A stretch of 64,000 nucleotides of DNA from the NCBI GenBank assembly GCA_001939145.1, contig LSRX01000048.1, positions 246,210 through 310,209 on the forward strand. The letters run 5' to 3'. Every line of letters begins with the position of its first letter. Position 1 is the first letter of the stretch. Made by a program: the position numbers and the translations under genes. Shown one piece after another: positions 12,521 through 26,240 of this stretch. Under the pieces are notes generated by a model. It worked only from the letters and a program-made list of their open reading frames with translations, searched no databases and was not told the DNA's origin. Source of the DNA: Symbiodinium microadriaticum. Taxonomy: Eukaryota; Sar; Dinophyceae; Suessiales; Symbiodiniaceae.

Positions 12521-12844
12521 AGCACAGGCTTCTCTTGCAGGTTAGGGTTCCAAGGTTTGGGACATCCCGCGCGTGAAGCAAGATCCCACCGGAGCTGAGC
12601 AATAGACTTACACAACCCTGCAACAACGTTTAGTCCATCCAATGCAAGCCCAAACAGAAGCTTACCCAAGTATATAGACCCCAATGCACAGACACAGGGA
12701 GCCAACGCCAAATCCGGGCCTGTGCACCTTACAATCCCCAAATAAACCCGGGCCTACTTTTGCACAGCCAACAGTTCAATCGACACTTCCAGAGCAGACT
12801 TGCATGGGACACGGCCAGCGCAAAGCAATTCGTGCTAGCTGGGG

Positions 12845-13003
12845 CTATTCCTCACATTCTGCCGATTTGGGTCTCCATCGGGTCGCCGACACGGTAACAT
12901 TCTCGGCGTCCCGTCTCCGTGACAGGACCGAAAGCTCAAATGCAAAGTACTTGCCACAAGTCAAGAGAAGGTCTCCTGAACCTACGATCATCCCAAGATT
13001 CAT
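12845..13003 (-). CDS. Unassigned terminal exon or small ORF
   Basis: ATG at 13003, TAG at 12845, 52 residues. The frame stays open further upstream, so this may be the last exon of a longer gene. It has a hydrophobic segment (MNLGMIVGSGDLLLTCG) followed by a basic, polar tail (LSRRRDAENVTVSATRW). It lies downstream of the MscS fragment on the same strand. Membership in that gene is possible but not shown. Confidence 0.3.
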   Translation of the reverse strand: MNLGMIVGSGDLLLTCGKYFAFELSVLSRRRDAENVTVSATRWRPKSAECEE

Positions 13004-13638
13004 GAAATACTGGAGTAGCCTTGTTCTATGTCTTTGTCAACCCGTTCCTCCTACGTCTCTATGCCGTGAACGTCTCCAAGGAGAGCCCGGCAAAGGGATT
13101 ACGACATGAATGGGCCCTTCGACGACGTCACACCCTGCCCTTGGTTTTCGTCGCAAGGTGAGGCGTACATTCCCTCGAAGCATCGAAGAGCAATACTCCG
13201 GAAATTAAGATGCGCTTCATGGATTCGATGGCTAAACGGGCCATAACGAATAAATACGCGGTTTTGGGTTTGGGGGTTTACGCACAAGACCGGCAAGGCT
13301 CCGGGTTTAGGGCTAATTGCCCGAAGGCTCTTCAAATAGCCTAGTTCCCACCTCAGAATCACAAAAACCGGCAAACAAAGCAAGGGAGAAGTTCTTAGTC
13401 TATAACACGGAGTTTCTGCACGGATTGTCGGACCAGACCCAAGCCAGGACCTTAATAAATTAGAATAGGGGTTTGGTTGAAAATTATGGGATAGTAGCAG
13501 AGGGACCAAAAGGAGATACTATTACTGAGCTTAAGTCTTCCCACCTGCAAATTAGGGAGGTTAACGGGGATAGCAGGGTGGACAGTGGGGAGACATGATC
13601 AACTCTGTTCCGACCAGCAGTTCTTCATGTGGCACTGC

Positions 13639-14023
13639 TTAAACTGTCTGCAAGGGCACCTCGTTGTACAAGGCATTGTTCTTCAGATAGATGCAGTGGT
13701 TGGCCAAGTCGCGCACTTCTGTGGTCATGATGTTGATCCTTGTGGAGTCCACAAACCATGATTCGTTTGTTAACATACAATACAACTACCTTATCACAGA
13801 GTGAGCACAGCCCAGTGTTGCACACTTCACTTCAGAAAAGCGGCTTCTGGACGGTGTATATCCTAATGGTATCACCGTCACCAAGCTGTATTCGATCACC
13901 CACGTCGTAGGGGTGCATCACCAGTAGCAAAACCACGCTTTCGAAGATTTCCTTCAGGAGGTTGCCGAAGATAAAGGACAACCCCAGTGCCACTGTAGAC
14001 ATGCTGATGCAAAGAGTTCGCAA
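13639..14023 (-). CDS. MscS-family mechanosensitive ion channel, fragment of two exons
   Basis: Exon 14023-13863 encodes the pore-lining helix and start of the beta domain of MscS channels: STVALGLSFIFGNLLKEIFE, then a hydrophobic run, then HPYDVGDRIQLGDGDTI. The GN..K..FES and HP.DVGDR signatures are typical of eukaryotic and organellar MscS proteins, which open on membrane tension. An intron at 13862-13739 (124 bp) is bounded by GA...AG, with AGGAT at both borders. Removing it keeps the frame. The second exon 13738-13639 reads RINIMTTEVRDLANHCIYLK and ends in TAA. Upstream transmembrane helices and most of the C-terminal domain are missing, so the gene is incomplete or its other exons were not found. 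The 5' end is uncertain; an acceptor-like CATCAG precedes the first block. Confidence 0.7.
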
Positions 14024-14456
14024 GACCTGTCAAGCGCTCGGGGGGTGCCGACTGTTGATTTTGATTCTAATGGTCAACACTCATAAGTCCTCTTTGCAGA
14101 ATGTGGCATGCTGCACTTCAACACATGAGGTTCAAGACGCTCCGTCGCCTCGACAATAACTTCAATTTTCAGCTCTTTAAATTCATGGTGGCATTGAGCC
14201 TGAGGGTGCGATTTCCGCGATCCCCCCCGGAAGCCCTGAAGTTCATTACCACAAACAGTGAGGCTCAATGCTTCTTCATTCTCCTGATAAAGTTAAGAAC
14301 TACTTCTTAAATCATATGGCGATTCACCATGTCATGGACGGAAACATACTTTCTGGTTTACGCTTGAGTGCTTTTCACAGCTGGGGCAACTGGAATATGC
14401 CGGTACGGCTCTGGGACAGAGCCATCGGTCGCAAGTTTTCCGATGTGACGGAGCAG

Positions 14457-14680
14457 CTAAGGTGCAGGACTTAGGCTTTGATTATCATCCGCTCTTGCAG
14501 TCTTCAACGACACCACAATCTTGATGTATGTAGGCTCTAACTTTCTGACTTCAATCCCTTCTACCAAGCTTCCAGATGAAGTTTTTTTGCGTTCCCGGTC
14601 GAGGAAGCCTCCGCCGGGAAGAAGGTGCCGAGAATAATCGCAGACGAGAGGATGACCTGGACCTTTACGGCTCAGGGCCT
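14457..14680 (-). CDS. Unassigned exon, about 74 codons
   Basis: An open frame starts after CCCTAG (acceptor-like) and ends with TAG at 14457. It contains VCDYSRHLLPGGGFLDRERK and SLVEGIEVRKLEPTYIKIVV. A GTGGTG donor after AAGATT could end the exon near 14526. It lies upstream of the MscS fragment on the same strand and might be an earlier exon of the same gene, but I recognise no MscS motif in it. Confidence 0.3.
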
Positions 14681-15000
14681 AGGGATTAAGGTTTAGGATT
14701 ATCAAGTAGTCTTCGACAAGTGCTTCAAGAAGGACGCCAAGACTCTCGCAACCTGCGAAGCTCAGAAACCCGCAAGTGCAGGCGACTCCGACCCATAATT
14801 ACACACACAGTCTCACTAACTTGGGCAAGCCCAAAAAACCCCAAATAAAGCACATGGTACACTACACAAAACACAACGCACTGGCCTACGATATTTAGAA
14901 GAAGCATCTTCGCAAACTGAATGTGGTTCCCGTGTGACAAACCCGCGACATGTTGTGAAAACTCTTTCCAATATTGGGGTTGCAATAACGGAGGGAAGGT

Positions 15001-15366
15001 GACGGCGACGACGCCGACGACGACTACGACTACTGCTGCTACTGCTACTGCTGCTGCTGCTGCTACTGCTGCTGCTACCATTACTACTGCTAGTTCTACG
15101 ACGAAGACTACTGCTACCACCACGACTACCGCGAGCAGTAGTAGTAGCACAAGTCGTAGAAGTAGAGGTAGATGTAGAAGTCGTAGTAGAAGTAGAAGAA
15201 GTAGAAGTAGAACTAGAAGTAGAAGTAGAAGTAGAAGCGGAAGTGGAACTGGAAGTGGAAGTGGAAGTGGAAGTGGAGGTAGAGGCAGAGGTAGAGGTAG
15301 AGGTAGAAGTAGAAGTAGAAGTAGAAGTAGAAGTAGAAGTAGAAGTAGAAGTAGAAGTAGAAGTAG
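15001..15366 (+). repeat. Degenerate triplet/hexamer tract (GACGAC, CTGCTA, AGAAGT)
   Basis: Left flank of the large hexamer array. Successive sub-blocks are dominated by GACGAC, CTGCTA, AGAAGT, GGAAGT, GGTAGA and again AGAAGT. The tract ends at a single N (15367). Confidence 0.9.
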
Positions 15367-15367
15367 N

Positions 15368-17403
<2,036 letters not shown>

Positions 17404-19292
17404 TGATGATGCAACACCAAAACCCACGACGACCTTGATCTCTCGCGCCCCGCACATCCAAACGCTTGGCAGCCAACTATCCCTCGCAGTCCAATACAAT
17501 GATCCGCGTACTCCACCTGTCCGACACGGACTTTTTAAGGCTCGCGACAGGACAGAGGCAAACGCCCGCGCCTTTTCTTTGGCCAGACCTAATCTTCAGG
17601 TAGAAGACACCAGCCGACTAAGCTTCCAAGTGTTGGGCAACAAAAGCTAGAATACTCTGCCTTGTCCACGGTAGCGCTTCATGAACTTGGCTTTGGAGCA
17701 AGAAATTCCATTCGAGCTCACCTAACTTACTTGCCATCGAGAAACCGAGACCACAACATGAAAGACAGTACGGTGGGAGGAAGGTGCAACCTGCACAGAA
17801 GACAGAAGAACCCTTTACAAGGAAGGGCTCAGGAATCGAGGCAAACGCACGAAGCTTTGTGTTTCCAGCAAACCACTCCTCAGCCATCAAAAAACGCTGC
17901 CTTCACTTTGAGAATCACAGTTACCAATATGGCACGAAATTAAAACTCTGGTAACTGTGTCACTCTATACTGAGAACGTTGCTGGAATCACTGCTGGCTT
18001 CGCCTGATGACACGCAGAAAAAAGAAACTCCACAATGAAGTCAGTACCGAATCAACGGCACTGCTACTGCCAACAGCAGGTCACACACGAAAACGCTAAG
18101 CATTGCACACAACGAACCTCGGGCCCATGGCAAACCTTCACAAGACTATTACAAAAAACAAACAAACGCACTACACACCAGCCAATGTCAGTTCCATCTT
18201 GTCCCAATTCAAAGTCGAGGGAGCCTCTTCAGATCTTTCACAAACACTTGCAGAAATACTGACTCACAGCCACATTTATGCAAATAAGACCTTTTGCACG
18301 ACCATAACTCGCCCGTCCTGTCATCATCACTTGCACACGCACACACACAGACAGACACACAGCTGTCACGTTTTCGCCCCAGAGTTCACTGAGAATCACA
18401 CCTTCATTCACGGTACCTAAAACAATAAGCTGAGCAAGCGTACGAACTGTCACACGGCTCCACACGAACCTGAGCAACAAGCGCCAGGCCGTCCTTGTAG
18501 ACCTGAATTAGTGACATGAGCAATAACTGAAGATATCTGCTGACAAAAGCAGGCGCGAAAGTGTAAGTTGAACCACTTCAAGGACTTTTTCCAAGATATC
18601 GATCGCTTGGGCACAGGAACCCACAACGAAACAAAACAGTAAAATAGTACGACGAGTGGCCTTGCCCGTCCATTTGGTGGGACCTAAGCCAAACCATCGG
18701 AGTCATTCAGCCCATGCTCAGCCGATGCAAATCCCCACCAAGCCTTGCCATCGCAGTCCTGTCATCAGCAAGGCATTTCACCTCAGACTCATTGCCACTG
18801 AGTGCATCTGACTTCAGGTATGTCTGACGAAGCAGCATGCGGTGCATCGTGTTAGGCGGCCCGCATGAAGGTCCACGCGGGCCTAATCGTGCACAGGAGC
18901 CAATCGACAGTTTCTTGTGTTCAATCCAAACGTTGTCAAACCAGGTCAGCCTAAGCAGAAGAACCCCAAGGGCCTACAGTACAGTAAGGTCGCAACACCT
19001 TCGGCACGGGGACGCCCCTGCAGCAACACTTTTTAATAGCACAAGAAAAACAGGTCAAGAGCAAAGACAGAAGCGAATTACCTGCTGGCGGATAAATCAA
19101 GACAACCATCAGGACCATCACAGCGGAAAGAATCCACAAACAAAAAGGGTTTTGTAGCTCATGCACGGATTGCGAAACGCAAGGGTTTGCTTTTACATTT
19201 CGATTAAGACCTAAACCAAAATGCTTTGGGTGCGCCAATGCATTCCCATAATGTGAACGCGCACCGCTCCATAATGTGGAGAATCGCATTAC
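17404..19292. other. Gene-poor stretch
   Basis: A CA-rich tract lies at 18331-18364. Frames of 60-106 codons occur on both strands but none is recognisable. Confidence 0.35.
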
Positions 19293-19520
19293 ATGAATGC
19301 GGACGCGTGCCCCGCCAACAGGAGAAAATCTTCCAAAGCAGGCCGCCTCCAAGAATGCCTTCGTATTCTGGACACACTCCTCGCCGGAGGTAGAATGTTC
19401 GCACGACATGTGGTAGGGCAGCAAACAGCAAGCATCCGAGAAGATGACACGTACGCTGCGGCGAAGGAGAAGTTCCTCACACACGTGCGAGCCCAACGTG
19501 AACATAGCATGTTCGTGTGA
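19293..19520 (+). CDS. Hypothetical protein, 75 codons
   Basis: ATG at 19293, TGA at 19520. The product is Lys/Arg/Glu-rich and helix-prone (AGRLQECLRILDTLLAGGR, EDDTYAAAKEKFLTHVRAQR). Codon third positions are G/C-rich. The minus strand is also open here over a longer frame (18951-19541), so assignment to the plus strand is a judgement. No family recognised. Confidence 0.25.
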   Translation: MNADACPANRRKSSKAGRLQECLRILDTLLAGGRMFARHVVGQQTASIREDDTYAAAKEKFLTHVRAQREHSMFV

Positions 19521-21002
19521 TTGTGGTCCAAGCAGACACATGGCAATCAGAACAGCGCAGCTTCAACTAAGACGCACTGAATCCTTGGGCCCTTGACCCA
19601 GAAGAGTCGGCAGGACCAGGGCACCTCATGAGTGTCGCTTGCAGATTGAAGACTAAAGACTAGAGTCACTCAAGTGTCATCGAAAGCCGAAGAGGAAGCG
19701 AGACCGAAACACCACCGAGGAACACTGTCGCTACCAACGTCTTCTGGGTCCATCGTTCAAAGAGAAACAACAAGAATAAACACATGTGTCGCGAAGAGCC
19801 AGTGCATGATTGCGGAACCGCAGTAGGTTGAAATGGTCTTGGCTGACGCTTGCTAGAGAAAGTCACTGCAGCCAATCAAAAGAAGAACAATCTGAAACAT
19901 AAAACCGAATAGAAACCGAAAAGCTGCGACTGGCATCAACGTCCTGGTCTTTGAGCGGTCACTGCGCCCAATAAAAAGAATCATGGTACACCGGAACCCG
20001 TGTATCCAAATAAACACCCGCATACAAAAACACTTTCCCAGCGAACCGTGAGTTGATCACAGCATAACTTGTTCGACTCCACGCAGAAGGTTGTGTGAAG
20101 AGGGAACTGCAGCGTCGAGAGAGATTGCCGGTACACACATCGATACGATTTGTTAGAAAACACTGCCCACTGGGGATTTACATGAGTTGTATCTTGGACA
20201 AAAACCCAAGAGAATTTCAACATTCACTACCAGGAAAAGCAATCAACCCCGTTGGAAAAGTACTCATTAAAAGGCAGCCCGCCGACCTTGCGCCCGCAAC
20301 TTCGCTGGCACCTGCAGTCACTCACACTCCAGCGCAGCCTCAGCCCTCCCCTTCCTCGGTTCCATTATAAAGCTTCAGCAGCACACAGCGACACTTGCCC
20401 TTGCAAATCGCATAAGGCCAAAACCCAAGGCGGTAGTTGGCAAAGGCGACACACCGCAACCGGGCCCCTGAGCGGCCCCTGACCACGTCCATGCGTAACC
20501 AACTCCCTGCTGCGAGGCCAATAAAAGCAAAAGACAACCATGTCCGAAGAAAGATGCTCAACACCCGCTGGCAGAATACGAAGGACCTTCCAACGGTGAT
20601 GTGGGCGACCCAGGCGCCAGCCAACCTTGCGATCATGCACGAGCTAACCTGGGCGCAATTCTCTCAACCAAATACATGGCAGCTGAGGTCGCAGCCCGAG
20701 ACACATTGCTACAAATAAACAACGGCCAACTACAATAATAGCTACAATGCTAACATGCATTCAAAGAGGAAGGGCGCGAATTAGAATGCTATCTGAACGC
20801 AAATTGTATGCGGATTAGCGTTCCGTGAATAGTCTGTAGCTGCTCTGAAGTGTAGAAGGTATGCGGTCAGACCCCGCCTGCACAAGTCACTTAGCTCAAG
20901 TTCTTAAAAGAAACTACGGATGCGAACCGAAAGAGCGTCGGCCAGCAACGACCAAAACGAAATCTGCACGACAACTTTAAAATTTAGGAACACTTATCGT
21001 AG
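19521..21002. other. Gene-poor stretch, both strands partly open
   Basis: 20340-20720 is open on both strands for 90-98 codons. I cannot choose a strand or name a product. Confidence 0.3.
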
Positions 21003-21005
21003 CAT

Positions 21006-21067
21006 GCGTAGTAGTCGTCGTCGTCGTCGTCGTCGTAGTAGTAGTAGTAGTAGTAGTAGTAGTCGTG

Positions 21068-21132
<65 letters not shown>

Positions 21133-21136
21133 CGTG

Positions 21137-21167
<31 letters not shown>

Positions 21168-21197
21168 CAGTAGCAGTAGCAGTAGCAATAGTAGTAA

Positions 21198-21251
<54 letters not shown>

Positions 21252-21351
21252 TAGTGGTGGTAGTAGTAGTAGTAGTAGTAGTTGTTGTTGTTGTTGCAGT
21301 TGCTGTTGCTGTTGTTGTTGTGGTTGTCGTTGTTGTTGTTGTTGTTGTTGA
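21006..21351 (+). repeat. Trinucleotide repeat (AGT)n with CGT, AGC and TTG blocks
   Basis: Long AGT/TAG array with interspersed CGT and AGC units, passing into a TTG-rich tract. Frames here are artefacts. Confidence 0.95.
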
Positions 21352-21443
21352 GGAGGAGGAGGGTTGGAATGATGACGTCGTGGCGCTGGTGGCAGTCGTA
21401 GTGGTAGACTGTACGCGGGCCTCCGATTGTGGAGGTCTCCCCG

Positions 21444-22099
21444 CTAGTCAGTCCCTCCCCCGATATCCAGCCCAGAAATACCCAAAGCAGGTGCCATGCT
21501 CCCCATCCGAGTGGCCACGTAGACGACATTGCTGAAAACCAGCCAGATAGCAGCATAATCCTTTACCTCAGTCGAAGATGCAAGCTCGGAACCAGTTCGC
21601 CGTATCCCCTACAGAGCATGACTCCATGGTTGAGGGCATGTTGTAGACTGAGTTCACTCCCTTCAAAAACACTTCAGCTTCGCTGTAGTAAATCCTCTGC
21701 AGGCGTCACGGCCGGCAAGGCAGGACGATCTTACAATGACCGGATGTACAGAAGTGGCAGGTGGCGACTTGTCGCCTATTGGACTAGTCGTGCCCCTGCA
21801 ACAACTTGCCAAAACACGGTCGCAGCGATCATGTGGAAGCGTTCAAAAGCTCCTTCGGGACATTCCAGAATGTGTTCGACCTCTCGGCGAACCCTGTTTC
21901 GGTCCAGATTTGTGCGACAATATGCACAAGTTTGCCTCTCGCCCTGCTGGTTAGCGCCTGCTTCGCAAGGCAGATAGCATCCAACCACTGCTGCATGAGC
22001 AGTTCTACCGATTCGAATCCAGGTCGAGTCATCGACAGTTCTGACCCATGAGAGCAACGTCGGTCTGCGGCACTCTACTACATCACTGGCATGTTGCAA
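21444..22099 (-). CDS. Unassigned gene fragment with C2HC zinc-finger-like motif
   Basis: The first block (22099-21776 frame) contains CAYC, 14 residues, then HILEC, a C-x2-C-x14-H-x3-C pattern as in C2HC zinc fingers. A second block 21696-21568 follows a CTGCAG acceptor and reads IYYSEAEVFLKGVNS then a 42-residue frame to TGA. A third block 21531-21444 follows a TTTTCAG acceptor and reads YVATRMGSMAPALGISGLDI to TAG. The blocks do not all join in phase, so they may be exons of one decayed gene or separate chance frames. A possible upstream exon lies near 22280-22201 (SSLLRHMGFPEIEPHIERR before GTCACA). Confidence 0.3.
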
Positions 22100-22735
22100 G
22101 TGGTATCATTACTTTCACATAACATCACACGCCCGACAGGTTAAAGGGGCTGCCGCTGCAAAACTGTGCATGTACGTGTCAGGGATTGTACACATGTGAC
22201 CTCCTTGCACATCGGCGTTCGATGTGCGGTTCAATCTCCGGGAACCCCATGTGCCGAAGAAGGGACGATGCGAAGGCAAAGAGGAATCTAGAGGAATCTA
22301 AAAGAAACTGCGGTAGGCGGAGCAGTGAAAGGGCATTTCTTCCTCCTCTGGGCCCAGAGACTCCAAAACTCAAAGGCCTCCAGTCGTTGAAACGTGGCGT
22401 ATCTTTGATGTTCATAGCAGGATTGCGTTTAGGCCTAAGACTACTAGAATACTCCTTAGAGCACCAACTCATGTTCCAAGGAAGTTTGCCTTCGATGGCA
22501 TGATCACTGCCGCTCTCAGCTATCATTGCAACGTCTCCTTTGTGACACTATGATGGTGAGAACTACCATTTTAGCACCCTTCTACCAGAACCCTACAGAA
22601 ACCCTTATGGATCCCTTGAAGGAAAAGGGAGGTTCCTTCATAGGAGGTCCCAAAAGTCGGGAACATTGGAGCCCTGGGACTCGGTCCTCGGACGGCTGAG
22701 GTCCAGTCTGATTCGAAGACCTAGGGATTTTTGAG

Positions 22736-22847
22736 TCACATGGGTAGTTCTCTAAATTAGGGTCCCTTTTAGGGCCCTTTTTAGAAGGGTGCCATACTAT
22801 ATTGGGGACCTAAAAAGGGACCCTAATTTTGAGAACTACCCACATGA
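22736..22847. mobile_element. MITE-like hairpin element, family M1, copy 1
   Basis: About 35-bp terminal inverted repeats: 22736-22770 (TCACATGGGTAGTTCTC...) pairs with 22812-22847 (...GAGAACTACCCACATGA). There is a roughly 40-bp loop and no coding capacity. A second copy lies at 11011-11119. No clear target-site duplication. Confidence 0.8.
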
Positions 22848-23720
22848 CACGGCGTGAGGATGCATGGTGCATACATTGTCTGTGGAGTTGTATGTGGTGT
22901 GCATATGTGTACAATTTCACTTGGTGCCTTGCTCTGACATGCAGTCGGCTATCCGGCTACACACAGCACCACCGCATCCTGCACTATTGCAGAGCATGAA
23001 TGCTCAAGACTTATCGACCCATGCCTCTGTCAGTGTGTTTGTCTGTCTGAATGTCCACCTGAACCTGCGATCTCCACAACGAGTGCCACAGCTGAGAAGC
23101 CTCCCCGGCGCCGCTGCGACCCGTGAGCAACTGTCAAGAGATGACAGGATGAGACACGCTGACATGACGACGAGAGCAGGAGGCTTTTGGCTGCTGCTTT
23201 GAATCCAACGTAGCTTCGAGGAAATTGAAGAGCCTGCGATGGAAAGCCTTGATGCTAGGGGTCAAAGCTCGGCGGTTCTTACCCCTGCTTTTGTTGCCAG
23301 CCTTGGGACGGAGGTTTCTGGTCAGAGGGGCCTCTATGGGGGATACGGATACTGAAGCAAGAAGTGGCTCAGCTTTGTACAGTCACATTCAGTTGGTTCT
23401 GGGCTAAGACGTCGATGTCATTCGGAAGTCTTCCGGCTCATTGCAAATGCTTTTGCGAACCTTCGGCACGTGATGGCAGCAAACGTGAAAGAACGCTGCA
23501 GTCAATCGCCCCTGGCGTCCCCAAGAACTGAAACCACGGAGGTGAATCTCGCCTGCCAGGTCATGTTAGCATCGTCCTGGCATTGAGGACTGGTTTCGGG
23601 CAGGCCCCGAGGCTTTAGATGGGTTTGGGTTTCGGAATAAGGCTGCAGCAAGAGAAGCCGGGAGTCGGGAAGGTCGGTAGAGTTCGATGAAGCAACCGCA
23701 ACGATCTGCAGCAGAGACAA
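22848..23720. other. Gene-poor stretch
   Basis: Short frames only. One plus-strand frame at 23225-23407 starts with a leucine-rich segment but is not otherwise supported. Confidence 0.35.
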
Positions 23721-24065
23721 CTACGCCTCCGTGATGTTGAGGACTTCTAAAATCTCGGCAAGATTTTTCTGACATGCAAGGTCGTACCAGCTTAACCTTG
23801 TCCCGAAACTTGAGCTGCTGTTAAAGGCAGTTCAAGGTAATTACATTCCGTAGCCAAGGAATGCATTGTCGTCGCGCTCCTGGCCTGGACTATACAAGAT
23901 GTTCTGCAGAAAGGGCGACGGAGACGAATAATTCTAATCCTGCCACACAGCCACAAAACCAAGAAGCGAACATTCAAACTTTTCCGTCGAAGCGAAATAC
24001 CTGGCGTAAGCCCTCTTGCCCCGCTCCGTCGGCATGATGGCGAGGATATCCGTGAAGCAGAGCCC
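23721..24065 (-). CDS. Two phase-compatible exons of an unknown gene
   Basis: Exon 24065-24001 follows a GGGTAAG acceptor-like site and reads GLCFTDILAIMPTERGKRAY, ending GCCAG before a GTATTT donor. Removing the 186-bp intron (24000-23815, GT...AG) joins it in frame to 23814-23721. That exon reads FGTRLSWYDLACQKNLAEIL and ends EVLNITEA with TAG. The phase match and GC-rich first exon support a real 3' gene end. No family recognised; upstream exons not found. Confidence 0.35.
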
Positions 24066-24367
24066 CTTACCCGGCTCCGGTGCCCTCAGCAGCAGGCTCC
24101 TACTTGATGCAAGGAATTATGTACCGAGCGCGTTCTCATTACATAGGGCGGCTTAAAGGCCTCAGGGAGCAGTTGGAGGGTCAGAGCACTGTGCCCTTTG
24201 CAAACTATCCAGGGCATGAGAGCGAAGCATCCAAAGTTGCCCACCATGAGGCCCTGATAAGAAACTCAATGCTTTCCAACTTCGAACACGCAAGCTTTGG
24301 CCCAGTGGCCTCTCACTCGTCTTGCGGGATGCAAAGGCATCACTGCCTGGACGTAGGACTCTATGCT

Positions 24368-24829
24368 TCATAGTTCAAGGCTTTGGGTTTTGGGGCTTTT
24401 GTGCCTTTGGACATACATGGCGTAATTAGTGCTCGGGGTGGTGCTGCTGCACGTACTGACAGGCTGGGGTTCAAGCAGGACGTCATCAGGAAGTTCTTGA
24501 AAGGCGGCCCGAAACACCGGAAGTGTATGAACCTGGAGGCGTGAAGGGTCGTGCTGTCGCTGCAAACCATTTATGGTGGGATACAAGGCACTACCGAATC
24601 CGGTGGCGATAGGAAGACAAGAGACTTCAAGAACATGGTCGGAGTGGGGGGCTGGGGGAGGTGCAACAAAAAAACAATGCAGGACCATGAAATTCTGTGC
24701 CCAAGACTGCCTTCTGTCAGTGTCATGGTGTCCGACGCCAGGTCGTCCGTTGCCGGGTCTGTCTGTCCGACCTCGCTCTCCCAAAGACAGCATCAACAGT
24801 AGCCATGATGCAGAAGATGCAACGATCAA
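24368..24829 (-). CDS. Hypothetical protein, 153 codons
   Basis: Open frame from ATG to stop. The start is hydrophobic (MIVASSASWLLLMLSLGERG) and could be a signal peptide. The C-terminal half looks more protein-like (LPVFRAAFQELPDDVLLEPQ). The length is not significant for a 64-kb window on its own, and no family is recognised. It sits between two other minus-strand exon clusters. Confidence 0.25.
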   Translation of the reverse strand: MIVASSASWLLLMLSLGERGRTDRPGNGRPGVGHHDTDRRQSWAQNFMVLHCFFVAPPPAPHSDHVLEVSCLPIATGFGSALYPTINGLQRQHDPSRLQVHTLPVFRAAFQELPDDVLLEPQPVSTCSSTTPSTNYAMYVQRHKSPKTQSLEL

Positions 24830-25159
24830 GATTCAAAATTTACCTATTTCAACTCTGAATCTCGAACAAGGCGAGAACAACAACAATCGCAAAGCAATTG
24901 CTGCCTCCTCCCTGGCTAGGGGCTAGGGTCGAAGGGGTCTGTTTTGAGCACTCTCGGACAAGCCAGACCAGATTCGGGCAGAGGGCACCAAGCACGAACC
25001 TTCATGAAGGTCAGACAGATAGAAGCTGAATCAAGCTGCCAGATGGCACATGGATTGCACACCAGGGCCGAGGCTGCAGCCGCAGTGACAACTAACTACA
25101 GCGATGAAGGTCATTTGTGAGACTGTTGAGTACGCGACAAGCATGAACCAGAAGAGCAT

Positions 25160-25823
25160 TCAATGAGCAGAGGCCAGGGCTAGCTTGGCGAAGACCCGGC
25201 GGGCTGACTCTTCAATGTCCGCGAACTTGCCCTCCATCCGCATAAAGAACCTCGAAGCTTCTGGCGACACGATGGTCCGAGTCATGGAGCGTAGCGGCGT
25301 AGGGGTTAGACTCGCCAGAACTCGAAACAAATGGAATCCTTAGCCTTTGATTGAGAGATAAGATAGTAAATAGGGTTGCCCAGGTGTACAGTCAAGCTTG
25401 ATGCGAACACGATACTCCATCGCAAATCCATGCATGCAGCCGCATGACAAAGAAACCTCCGAAGTGTTGGACCCAGCGGCAGACATGAAATTGTCAAGGA
25501 CGGAGGGTTTGGCGGCCTATGGGAAAGGGCTGGCCCCAACCCTGAAGCCTGCCGCACTGAGTAGTAGTCTCAGAAAGCCACTCGAAACCGTCACACCCTC
25601 GTGGATAAGGACCCGTTAGAGGTAACCCTGAACTCAGCAGCCAGGATACTCGCTCTAAGTATGACACCAGTAAGTGCCTATTACTATTATACGACTCACC
25701 CAATCTACGAACCTGCTGCCAAAACCCATTTACGACCTGATCCACTACGAGATGCATTGTCGTAGAGGAGTTCTGCAGCGCTCGGAAAAGCTCCGGCGCA
25801 CGGCTGACTTTCACCAACCAGGC
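25160..25823 (-). CDS. Three-exon gene end, function unknown
   Basis: Exon 25823-25737 (after TTCCCAG) reads VKVSRAPELFRALQNSSTT and ends before a GTCGTA donor. Exon 25516-25380 (after CCCATAG) reads VLDNFMSAAGSNTSEVSL and YRVRIKLDCTPG, ending before a GC donor (GCAACC). Exon 25310-25160 reads TRTIVSPEASRFFMRMEGK and FADIEESARRVFAKLALAS, then TGA. All three junction phases match (0, then 2). GC-AG introns are common in dinoflagellates. The first exon faintly resembles a right-handed beta-helix turn (V....EL..AL), but I do not claim that family. The 5' end is not located. Confidence 0.38.
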
Positions 25824-26130
25824 CTGGGAATAAGATTCCTTGTGCTCTTGACATGATCTGCATCGCCGCCGTCAGCATCATCGTTCTACCACCGAAACAT
25901 CTTTAATCTTTCAGTCTCTCATCATGCCCCTTCCCCCGAGATTGTTGGGCTCCAAAGCGGCCACTAATCCATCGGCTTCGAACTCAGCCGAATCCGCACC
26001 TGACTAACAAGCCTAAACCCTACAGCTGGCCAAAAAACCTTGTGAATACTATGCTGTGGCCTCGCAATCCCGGGTCTCCCCCTTGGACTCATACTTCCAG
26101 GGAGATGCACAAACAAAGTCGGGCATGATA

Positions 26131-26240
26131 CAGGGGCCGCAATAATCAAAATCGGGTTTTGGGCATAGGATAGGAACTAACAGGATAACAATAAGGAGCC
26201 CTATCAAGGAATGGTAATTGGTAACTATTCAGGCCTACTA
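26131..26240 (+). repeat. Dispersed repeat R2 (MITE-like), copy 1
   Basis: Runs from GGGGCCGCAATAATCAAAATCGGGTTTT to ACTATTCAGGCC and resembles 47669-47785 and 61538-61690. Its ends are short imperfect inverted repeats (GGGGCC.. / ..GGCC). Non-coding. Confidence 0.55.

Noticed and set aside
20041-20080. TTCGACTCC word resembling a tRNA B box
   Set aside because: The flanks do not form the T-arm or acceptor stem.
20920-21556. Poly-Ser, poly-Val and poly-Tyr/Asn frames
   Set aside because: Translation of the AGT/TTG repeat tract.
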